Assembly: GCA_963995525.1 (NCBI GenBank)
Contig: CAXEFP010000908.1
Coordinates: forward strand, 62,001-126,000
Origin: Escarpia spicata
Taxonomy: Eukaryota; Annelida; Polychaeta; Sabellida; Siboglinidae
Reading direction: 5' to 3'
DNA length: 64,000 bases
The position numbers and the translations under genes were made by a program. The notes below the pieces were generated by a model. It ran no database searches, was not told where the DNA came from, and saw only the letters and a program-made list of their open reading frames with translations. Below are positions 57,101 to 64,000 of this stretch, piece after piece. Numbering within the stretch: the first letter of the stretch is position 1; the number at the start of each line of letters is the position of its first letter.

Positions 57101-58363
57101 TTAACCCCAAATGGGAATGCATGTTACCGTTTTATCCCCGTCACGTAAGTTACAAGAACATATTACGTAAGTTATAGGTGTGAAAACTCATCCCCATTTG
57201 ATGTTTTATCTTGTCTAAAGCAGCAGTACATTCAGTACTCACGAGACAAACATGTCCCATGTCAAAATGTTCGAAACAAATTAATGCATATCACAGCAAA
57301 ACGGTATTTGTAGTGCACTTTTTTCGGCGGAAGGATCCTTACTGTGGTCTTACCCCAAATAGATGTTTGGCATGTTACAAATCTTCACGAAGGCTAGATT
57401 GATATCAAGCTACACACATAACTAGATTAACCCCAAATGGGAATGCATGTTACCGTTTTATCCCCGTCACGTAAGTTACAAGAACATATTACGTAAGTTA
57501 TAGGTGTGAAAACTCATCCCCATTTGAAGTTTTTTCTTGTCTAAAGCAGCAGTACCTTCAGTACTCACGAGACAAACATGTCCCATATCAAAGTGTTCGA
57601 AAACAATTAATGCATATCACAGCAAAACGGTATTTGTAGTGCACTTTTTTCGGCGGAAGGATCTTTAATGTGGTCTTACCCCAAATAGATGTTTTGCATG
57701 TTACAAATCTTCACGAAGGCTAGATTGATATCAAGCTACACACATAACTAGATTAATCACAAATGGGAATGCATGTTACCGTTCTATCTCCGTCACGTAA
57801 GTTACAAGAACATATTACGTAAGTTATAGGTGTGAAAACTAATCCCCATTTGAAGTTTTTTCTTATCTAAAGCAGCAGTACCTTCAGTACTCACGAGACA
57901 AACATGTCCCATATCAAAGTGTTCGAAAAAAATTAATGCATATCACAGCAAAACGGTATTTGTAGTGCACTTTTTTCGGCGGAAGGATCCTTAATGTGGT
58001 CTTATCCCAAATAGATGTTTTGCATGTTACAAATCTTCACGAAGGCTAGATTGATATCAAGCTACACACATAACTAGATTAATCACAAATGGGAATGCAT
58101 GTTACCGTTCTATCTCCGTCACGTAAGTTACAAGAACATATTACGTAAGTTATAGGTGTGAAAACTAATCCCCATTTGAAGTTTTTTCTTATCTAAAGCA
58201 GCAGTACCTTCAGTACTCACGAGACAAACATGTCCCATATCAAAGTGTTCGAAAAAAATTAATGCATATCACAGCAAAACGGTATTTGTAGTGCACTTTT
58301 TTCGGCGGAAGGATCTTTAATGTGGTCTTACCCCAAATAGATGTTTTGCATGTTACAAATCTT
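54126..58363. repeat. Short-block domain with a near-perfect 4-unit duplication
   Basis: Class A units at 54126, 55104, 55756 and 57060 give blocks of 3, 2, 4 and 4 units. The two 4-unit blocks (55756-57059 and 57060-58363) are nearly identical. TTTGGCATG recurs at about 56064 and 57368, GAAAACAATT at about 56296 and 57600, and TAGAGCAC at about 55682 and 56986, all 1304 bp apart. The last repeat shows the copied segment begins in the unit before 55756. Confidence 0.88.
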
Positions 58364-61300
58364 CACGAAGGCTAGATTGATATCAAGCTACACACATAAC
58401 TAGATTAACCCCAAATGGGAATGCATGTTACCGTTTTATCCCCGTCACGTAAGTTACAAGAACATATTACGTAAGTTATAGGTGTGAAAACTCATCCCCA
58501 TTTGATGTTTTATCTTGTCTAAAGCAGCAGTACATTCAGTACTCACGAGACAAACATGTCCCATGTCAAAATGTTCGAAAACAATTAATGCATATCACAG
58601 CAAAACGGTATTTGTAGTGCACTTTTTTCGGCGGAAGGATCCTTACTGTGGTCTTACCCCAAATAGATGTTTTGCATGTTACAAATCTTCACGAAGGCTA
58701 GATTGATATCAAGCTACACACATAACTAGATTAACCCCAAATGGGAATGCATGTTACCGTTTTATCCCCGTCACGTAAGTTACAAGAACATATTACGTAA
58801 GTTATAGGTGTGAAAACTCATCCCCATTTGATGTTTTATCTTGTCTAAAGCAGCAGTACATTCAGTACTCACGAGACAAACATGTCCCATGTCAAAATGT
58901 TCGAAAAAAATTAATGCATATCACAGCAAAACGGTATTTGTAGTGCACTTTTTTCGGCGGAAGGATCCTTAATATGGTCTTACCCCAAATAGATGTTTTG
59001 CATGTTACAAATCTTCACGAAGGCTAGATTGATATCAAGCTACACACATAACTAGATTAACCCCAAATGGGAATGCATGTTACCGTTTTATCCCCGTCAC
59101 GTAAGTTACAAGAACATATTACGTAAGTTATAGGTATGAAAACTCATCCCCATTTGAAGTTTTTTCTTGTCTAAAGCAGCAGTACCTTCAGTACTCACGA
59201 GACAAACATGTCCCATATCAAAGTGTTCGAAAAAAATTAAAGCATATCACAGCAAAACGGTATTTGTAGTACACTTTTTTCGGCGGAAGGATCTTTAATG
59301 TGTTCTTACCCCAAATAGATGTTATGCATGTTACAAATCTTCACGAAGGCTAGATTGATATCAAGCTACACACATAACTAGATTAATCACAAATGGGAAT
59401 GCATGTTACCGTTCTATCTCCGTCACGTAAGTTACAAGAACATATTACGTAAGTTATAGGTGTGAAAACTAATCCCCATTTGAAGTTTTTTCTTATCTAA
59501 AGCAGCAGTACCTTCAGTACTCACGAGACAAACATGTCCCATATCAAAGTGTTCGAAAAAAATTAATGCATATCACAGCAAAACGGTATTTGTAGTGCAC
59601 TTTTTTCGGCGGAAGGATCCTTAATGTGGTCTTATCCCAAATAGATGTTTTGCATGTTACAAATCTTCACGAAGGCTAGATTGATATCAAGCTACACACA
59701 TAACTAGATTAATCACAAATGGGAATGCATGTTACCGTTCTATCTCCGTCACGTAAGTTACAAGAACATATTACGTAAGTTATAGGTGTGAAAACTAATC
59801 CCCATTTGAAGTTTTTTCTTATCTAAAGCAGCAGTACCTTCAGTACTCACGAGACAAACATGTCCCATATCAAAGTGTTCGAAAAAAATTAATGCATATC
59901 ACAGCAAAACGGTATTTGTAGTGCACTTTTTTCGGCGGAAGGATCCTTAATGTGGTCTTATCCCAAATAGATGTTTTGCATGTTACAAATCTTCACGAAG
60001 GCTAGATTGATATCAAGCTACACACATAACTAGATTAATCACAAATGGGAATGCATGTTACCGTTCTATCTCCGTCACGTAAGTTACAAGAACATATTAC
60101 GTAAGTTATAGGTGTGAAAACTAATCCCCATTTGAAGTTTTTTCTTATCTAAAGCAGCAGTACCTTCAGTACTCACGAGACAAACATGTCCCATATCAAA
60201 GTGTTCGAAAAAAATTAATGCATATCACAGCAAAACGGTATTTGTAGTGCACTTTTTTCGGCGGAAGGATCTTTAATGTGGTCTTACCCCAAATAGATGT
60301 TTTGCATGTTACAAATCTTCACGAAGGCTAGATTGATATCAAGCTACACACATAACTAGATTAACCCCAAATGGGAATGCATGTTACCGTTTTATCCCCG
60401 TCACGTAAGTTACAAGAACATATTACGTAAGTTATAGGTGTGAAAACTCATCCCCATTTGATGTTTTATCTTGTCTAAAGCAGCAGTACATTCAGTACTC
60501 ACGAGACAAACATGTCCCATGTCAAAATGTTCGAAAACAATTAATGCATATCACAGCAAAACGGTATTTGTAGTGCACTTTTTTCGGCGGAAGGATCCTT
60601 ACTGTGGTCTTACCCCAAATAGATGTTTTGCATGTTACAAATCTTCACGAAGGCTAGATTGATATCAAGCTACACACATAACTAGATTAACCCCAAATGG
60701 GAATGCATGTTACCGTTTTATCCCCGTCACGTAAGTTACAAGAACATATTACGTAAGTTATAGGTGTGAAAACTCATCCCCATTTGATGTTTTATCTTGT
60801 CTAAAGCAGCAGTACATTCAGTACTCACGAGACAAACATGTCCCATGTCAAAATGTTCGAAAAAAATTAATGCATATCACAGCAAAACGGTATTTGTAGT
60901 GCACTTTTTTCGGCGGAAGGATCCTTAATATGGTCTTACCCCAAATATATGTTTTGCATGTTACAAATCTTCACGAAGGCTAGATTGATATCAAGCTACA
61001 CACATAACTAGATTAACCCCAAATGGGAATGCATGTTACCGTTTTATCCCCGTCACGTAAGTTACAAGAACATATTACGTAAGTTATAGGTATGAAAACT
61101 CATCCCCATTTGAAGTTTTTTCTTGTCTAAAGCAGCAGTACCTTCAGTACTCACGAGACAAACATGTCCCATATCAAAGTGTTCGAAAAAAATTAAAGCA
61201 TATCACAGCAAAACGGTATTTGTAGTACACTTTTTTCGGCGGAAGGATCTTTAATGTGTTCTTACCCCAAATAGATGTTATGCATGTTACAAATCTTCAC

Positions 61301-62275
61301 GAAGGCTAGATTGATATCAAGCTACACACATAACTAGATTAATCACAAATGGGAATGCATGTTACCGTTCTATCTCCGTCACGTAAGTTACAAGAACATA
61401 TTACGTAAGTTATAGGTGTGAAAACTAATCCCCATTTGAAGTTTTTTCTTATCTAAAGCAGCAATACATTAAGTACTCACGAGACAAACATGTCCCATGT
61501 CAAAGTGTTCGAAAAAAATTAATGCATATCACAGCAAAACGGTATTTGTAGTGCACTTTTTTCGGCAGAAGGATCCTTAATGTGGTCTTATCCCAAATAG
61601 ATGATTTGCATGTTACAAATCTTCACGAAGGCTAGATTGATATCAAGCTACACACATAACTAGATTAACCCCAAATGGGAATGCATGTTACCGTTTTATC
61701 CCCGTCACGTAAGTTACAAGAACATATTACGTAAGTTATAGGTGTGAAAACTCATCCCCATTTGAAGTTTTTTCTTGTCTAAAGCAGCAGTACCTTCAGT
61801 ACTCACGAGACAAACATGTCCCATATCAAAGTGTTCGAAAAAAATTAATGCATATCACAGCAAAACGGTATTTGTAATGCACTTTTTTCGGCGGAAGGAT
61901 ATTTAATGTGGTCTTACCCCAAATAGATGTTTTGCATGTTACAAATCTTCACGAAGGCTAGATTGATATCAAGCTACACACATAACTAGATTAACCCCAA
62001 ATGGGAATGCATGTTACCGTTTTATCCCCGTCACGTAAGTTACAAGAACATATTACGTAAGTTATAGGTGTGAAAACTCATCCCCATTTGATGTTTTATC
62101 TTGTCTAAAGCAGCAGTACATTCAGTACTCACGAGACAAACATGTCCCATATCAAAGTGTTCGAAACAAATTAATGCATATCACAGCAAAACGGTATTTG
62201 TAGTGCACTTTTTTCGGCGGAAGGATCTTTAATGTGGTCTTACCCCAAATAGATGTTATGCATGTTACAAATCTT
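58364..62275. repeat. Two 6-unit HOR blocks sharing their first three units
   Basis: Blocks 58364-60319 and 60320-62275 are each 1956 bp. Their first three units match: A with GAAAACAATT, A' with TTAATATGG, C with TTAAAGCAT and TAGTACAC. TTAAAGCAT occurs only at about 59238 and 61194. The second halves differ. Block 1 continues with AATCAC/CTTATC/ACCTTC units, of which 59342 and 59668 look identical throughout. Block 2 continues with the D (GCAATACATTAAG) and E units of the 5-unit domain, so block 2 is a hybrid. Confidence 0.85.
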
Positions 62276-63382
62276 CACGAAGGCTAGATTGATATCAAGC
62301 TACACACATAACTAGATTAACCCCAAATGGGAATGCATGTTACCGTTTTATCCCCGTCACGTAAGTTACAAGAACATATTACGTAAGTTATAGGTGTGAA
62401 AACTCATCCCCATTTGATGTTTTATCTTGTCTAAAGCAGCAGTACATTCAGTACTCACGAGACAAACATGTCCCATGTCAAAATGTTCGAAACAAATTAA
62501 TGCATATCACAGCAAAACGGTATTTGTAGTGCACTTTTTTCGGCGGAAGGATCCTTACTGTGGTCTTACCCCAAATAGATGTTTGGTATGTTACAAATCT
62601 TCACGAAGGCTAGATTGATATCAAGCTACACACATAACTAGATTAACCCCAAATGGGAATGCATGTTACCGTTTTATCCCCGTCACGTAAGTTACAAGAA
62701 CATATTACGTAAGTTATAGGTGTGAAAACTCATCCCCATTTGAAGTTTTTTCTTGTCTAAAGCAGCAGTACCTTCAGTACTCACGAGACAAACATGTCCC
62801 ATATCAAAGTGTTCGAACAAAATTAATGCATATCACAGCAAAACGGTATTTGTAGTGCACTTTTTTCGGCGGAAGGATCTTTAATGTGGTCTTACCCCAA
62901 ATAGATGTTTTGCATGTTACAAATCTTCACGAAGGCTAGATTGATATCAAGCTACACACATAACTAGATTAACCCCAAATGGGAATGCATGTTACCGTTT
63001 TATCCCCGTCACGTAAGTTACAAGAACATATTACGTAAGTTATAGGTGTGAAAACTCATCCCCATTTGATGTTTTATCTTGTCTAAAGCAGCAGTACATT
63101 CAGTACTCACGAGACAAACATGTCCCATATCAAAATGTTCGAAAAAAATTAATGCATATCACAGCAAAACGGTATTTGTAGTGCACTTTTTTCGGCGGAA
63201 GGATCCTTACTGTGGTCTTACCCCAAATAGATGTTTTGCATGTTACAAATCTTCACGAAGGCTAGATTGATATCAAGCTACACACATAACTAGATTAACC
63301 CCAAATGGGAATGCATGTTACCGTTTTATCCCCGTCACGTAAGTTACAAGAACATATTACGTAAGTTATAGGTGTGAAAACT
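62276..63382. repeat. Right end of the array: three full units and one broken unit
   Basis: Units at 62276 (class A, with TTTGGTATG), 62602 and 62928 (class A) are complete. The unit at 63254 stops after position 129, at AAAACT. The broken unit matches its neighbours base for base as far as I can read, so divergence does not rise toward the edge. The next bases (GATCAG) replace the expected CATCCCC or AATCCCC. Confidence 0.9.
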
Positions 63383-63418
63383 GATCAGTAGTAAAGGAGA
63401 CCGCGCTGGCCCCCGACT

Positions 63419-63495
63419 CGTGCCGAGATCAAAGGAGATCAAAGGCACCGCGGGTCACAAAGATCAACAAAGGTCAAGCAAGTTGACCCGGCACG
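63419..63495. other. Interrupted inverted repeat with an inner hairpin
   Basis: The right arm TGACCCGGCACG (63484-63495) is complementary to CGTGCCG (63419-63425) and CGGGTCA (63451-63457). The two left pieces, which overlap in the pairing by two bases, are separated by the TCF-like pair. A perfect inner hairpin GGTCAA-GCAAG-TTGACC lies at 63472-63488 and competes for part of the right arm. It could be a transposon-end structure or a structured RNA leader. Confidence 0.4.
63426..63445 (+). promoter_or_regulatory. Two tandem TCF/LEF-type sites
   Basis: AGATCAAAGG occurs twice with no gap (63426-63435 and 63436-63445). This 10-mer matches the TCF/LEF (Wnt-response) consensus WWCAAAGG with its usual AGAT flank. 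The match is exact, but function is unproven and a simple 10-bp tandem duplication explains the second copy. Confidence 0.3.
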
Positions 63496-63506
63496 ATTGA
63501 AAAATC

Positions 63507-63560
63507 TACTTATAAAAAATGAAATATCTTAAGTGGGTTTGACAGCTTACTTATAAAAAA
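63507..63560 (+). promoter_or_regulatory. Duplicated TACTTATAAAAAA, possible TATA boxes
   Basis: The 13-mer TACTTATAAAAAA occurs at 63507-63519 and 63548-63560. Each contains TATAAAAA, close to a TATA-box consensus. The second lies about 260 bp before the ATG at 63822, a plausible core-promoter distance if the 5' leader is about 230 nt. No initiator element was identified with confidence. Confidence 0.3.
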
Positions 63561-63563
63561 CGT

Positions 63564-63602
63564 ATGATTGATGAGTGTGGCAGGATGATTGATGAGTGTG
63601 GC
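63564..63602. repeat. 18-bp direct repeat pair
   Basis: ATGATTGATGAGTGTGGC at 63564-63581 recurs at 63585-63602, a 21-bp step. The copies are identical. Confidence 0.9.
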
Positions 63603-63603
63603 G

Positions 63604-63637
63604 AGACAGTACGTAGCCGAGACAGACAGTACGTAGC
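63604..63637. repeat. 14-bp direct repeat pair
   Basis: AGACAGTACGTAGC at 63604-63617 recurs at 63624-63637, a 20-bp step. The second copy overlaps the start of the CTCF-like motif by two bases. Confidence 0.9.
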
Positions 63638-63649
63638 GCCCCCTGGTGG
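63636..63649 (-). promoter_or_regulatory. Perfect CTCF core motif match
   Basis: The plus strand reads GCGCCCCCTGGTGG, whose reverse complement CCACCAGGGGGCGC equals the 14-bp CTCF core consensus with no mismatch. It lies about 250 bp from the satellite edge. CTCF is found across bilaterian animals. The same string also occurs inside some dispersed elements, so a repeat-borne origin is possible. Confidence 0.4.
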
Positions 63650-63680
63650 GGTGAGATAGTACCATTTCACTCCTGCCCTC

Positions 63681-63733
63681 CCTAGCAACGCGGCTATACA
63701 CTAAAGCGGTTACCTAGCAACGCGGCTATACAC
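63681..63733. repeat. 21-bp direct repeat pair
   Basis: A 21-bp sequence beginning CCTAGCAACG and ending GCTATACAC occurs at 63681-63701 and identically at 63713-63733, a 32-bp step. The string CTCCCTAGC also occurs at 63679-63687 and 63734-63742. Confidence 0.9.
63709..63721 (+). promoter_or_regulatory. RFX X-box consensus match
   Basis: GTTACCTAGCAAC fits the RFX-factor X-box GTNRCC-N(0-3)-RGYAAC at every fixed position, with a 1-base spacer. It lies 100 bp upstream of the ATG at 63822. X-boxes commonly sit near the promoters of ciliary genes in animals. It overlaps the second 21-bp repeat copy. The first copy has only the right half-site. Confidence 0.35.
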
Positions 63734-63770
63734 CTCCCTAGCGCCCTGACACGACACACGAGACGAGGCT

Positions 63771-63803
63771 ATGACTGAGATGTGGTGTCACGAGATCTGG
63801 TAG
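63771..63803 (+). other. Short upstream reading frame in phase with the main coding region
   Basis: ATG at 63771 opens ten codons (reading MTEMWCHEIW) closed by TAG at 63801-63803. It is in the same frame as the ATG at 63822, which follows 18 bp after the stop. If transcribed it would be a small upstream ORF that could reduce translation of the main frame. It is not evidence of an N-terminal extension, because the stop interrupts it and another in-frame stop (TGA) lies at 63747-63749. Confidence 0.35.
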
Positions 63804-63821
63804 CCATTAGTCGACAGTATA

Positions 63822-64000
63822 ATGGAGTCTCCTATACAGTTCGGCGGTTCGGCATCGTATCTATCGAATTTCTACCCTTGTCGAGTCAAGGCGTACGGTC
63901 TAAGTTTCAAATCCGTCGAGCACGCTTATCAGTTTAGAAAAGCAATGTTTAATGAAGACACGAAAAGCGCGGTGTACATCAAAGAGGCGCGGACGGCCTA
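63822..64000 (+). CDS. NADAR/YbiA-like domain protein, N-terminal part only
   Basis: The frame from ATG at 63822 is open to the window end: 59 codons plus two bases. The start is chosen because it is the first ATG after the in-frame TAG at 63801 and has A at -3 and G at +4, a strong Kozak context. The protein shows the family's early signature in order: a short lead (residues 5-9), YLSNFYPC at 13-20, a G followed by FKSVEHAYQFRKA at 29-41, and KEARTA at 54-59 where the family has its conserved A-rich segment. Known NADAR proteins are about 150-200 residues, so roughly a third is visible. Known members remove ADP-ribose from modified guanine bases or cleave the N-glycosidic bond of riboflavin-pathway intermediates. 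Which applies here cannot be told. It may be a host gene or part of a transposable element. No intron is visible in this part. Confidence 0.75.
   Translation, partial: MESPIQFGGSASYLSNFYPCRVKAYGLSFKSVEHAYQFRKAMFNEDTKSAVYIKEARTA

Larger units (their letters stand above)
1..63382. repeat. 326-bp tandem satellite array, about 194 units, open on the left
   Basis: Head-to-tail units of 326 bp fill this span. The TTG-TCT-AAA marker at unit position 152 recurs from base 152 to base 63079 in exactly 193 steps of 326 bp plus 9 bp, the 9 bp being three CAG insertions. Each unit carries two GTAAGT motifs (86-91 and 108-113), the palindrome TTACGTAA (104-111), the palindrome TTGATATCAA (14-23), an A-tract after TTCG (about 213-221) and a T-tract before CGGCGG (about 259-265). 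Units differ by substitutions at about 20 positions that travel as linked classes, while 1-40 and 82-115 are almost invariant. The unit is close to two nucleosome lengths (2 x 163), as in many eukaryotic satellites. The array looks AT-rich. No gene, RNA gene or transposon was seen inside it. I do not recognise the family, and the species is unknown. Confidence 0.98.
63383..63821. other. Non-satellite flank between the array and the coding region
   Basis: This 439-bp stretch has no similarity to the 326-bp unit and looks richer in GC. It holds short direct repeats, a small hairpin, TATA-like runs and several sequences matching animal transcription-factor consensus sites, each listed separately. 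No long reading frame on either strand looked convincing. It may be a promoter or 5' leader for the gene at 63822, or the end of a transposable element. One junction alone cannot decide between these. Confidence 0.6.

Noticed and set aside
4716..63270. Thirty-seven recurrent plus-strand open frames of 63, 64 or 87 codons starting at TTG, reading MSKAAVHSVL and so on
   Set aside because: They begin at a TTG, which is not a normal eukaryotic start, lie wholly inside the satellite unit, and exist only where an A-to-C change at unit position 283 removes a TAA. Codon changes are not biased toward silent ones. They are useful only as markers of class A units. The 87-codon versions at 43193 and 44823 arise from a further loss of a TGA stop (TTGATATC to TTCATATC).
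1..63382. CRISPR array
   Set aside because: The repeats are contiguous 326-bp units with no unique spacers.
1..63382. Hammerhead ribozyme inside the satellite, as in some 330-350-bp animal satellites
   Set aside because: No CTGATGA core with a partnered GAAA was found on either strand of the unit.
1..63382. rDNA intergenic spacer or rRNA gene
   Set aside because: Apart from the 15-base match to the 18S terminus and its loose upstream alignment, no 18S, 5.8S, 28S or 5S sequence was recognised.
1..63382. Transposon inserted within the array
   Set aside because: The 326-bp phase is unbroken apart from the three CAG triplets, so there is no room for an insertion inside 1-63382.
63471..63489. 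Nuclear-receptor element AGGTCA...TGACCC
   Set aside because: The half-sites are inverted with a 7-base gap, not a common functional arrangement, and are better explained by the hairpin.
63585..63608. Hammerhead-like TTGATGAG-TGTGG-CGAGAC in the flank
   Set aside because: The conserved C at core position 3 is T, and the GAAA side reads GAGA. No flanking stems were found. The match is too weak.
63510..63701. Minus-strand 63-codon open frame in the flank
   Set aside because: It covers low-complexity and direct-repeat DNA, reads the duplicated segments as protein repeats, and shows no recognisable domain.

Overview
Nearly the whole window (1-63382) is one uninterrupted tandem satellite array. 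The unit is 326 bp, all copies point the same way, and the left end is cut by the window edge, so the true array is longer than 63.4 kb. It holds about 194.4 units. Only three units depart from 326 bp, each by one extra CAG triplet at 5378-5386, 6685-6693 and 7014-7022. Every other phase marker I could place lies an exact multiple of 326 bp from the next. No gene, tRNA, rRNA gene or inserted mobile element was seen inside the array. The short open frames that recur in it start at TTG and exist only because one unit class has lost a TAA stop, so I treat them as satellite shadows.

Unit positions below count from the first base of the CACGAAGG motif (base 1 of the window). Units fall into recurring classes set by linked substitutions at about 20 positions: 46/48, 73/78, 121, 130, 143/149, 154, 171, 202/208, 216-226, 254, 278/279/283, 288, 294, 307, 309 and 319. 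Class A (C at 283, which opens the frame) marks the start of each higher-order repeat (HOR). HOR layout by region:
1-4564: mosaic.
4565-7833: two copies of a 5-unit block.
7834-12723: mosaic of 4- and 6-unit blocks.
12724-34891: ten copies of a 7-unit HOR (2282 bp, order A-B-C-D-E-F-G); two copies lack unit E.
21852-36195: inside and just past that domain, a second-level 20-unit repeat (6520 bp = 7+7+6), two full copies plus four units of a third.
36196-40759: rearranged 4- and 3-unit blocks.
40760-54125: mainly 5-unit (1630 bp) blocks.
54126-58363: short 2-, 3- and 4-unit blocks.
58364-62275: two 6-unit blocks sharing their first half.
62276-63382: the final units.
This points to repeated local amplification by unequal exchange or replication-based copying, on several scales.

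At 63382/63383 the array stops abruptly inside a unit, with no decay of the last unit, and gives way to about 620 bp of unrelated, visibly more GC-rich DNA. This flank has three pairs of short direct repeats, two TATAAAAAA runs, a small hairpin, and matches to animal regulatory motifs (CTCF core, RFX X-box, two tandem TCF/LEF-type sites). From 63822 a coding region begins in a strong Kozak context and runs off the window end. Its first 59 residues read as the start of a NADAR/YbiA-like domain.

The window suggests a eukaryote, most likely an animal: large HOR satellite, Kozak-type start, animal-type motifs in the flank. I cannot name the species. The array resembles centromeric or other constitutive heterochromatin in form, but nothing here proves centromere function.
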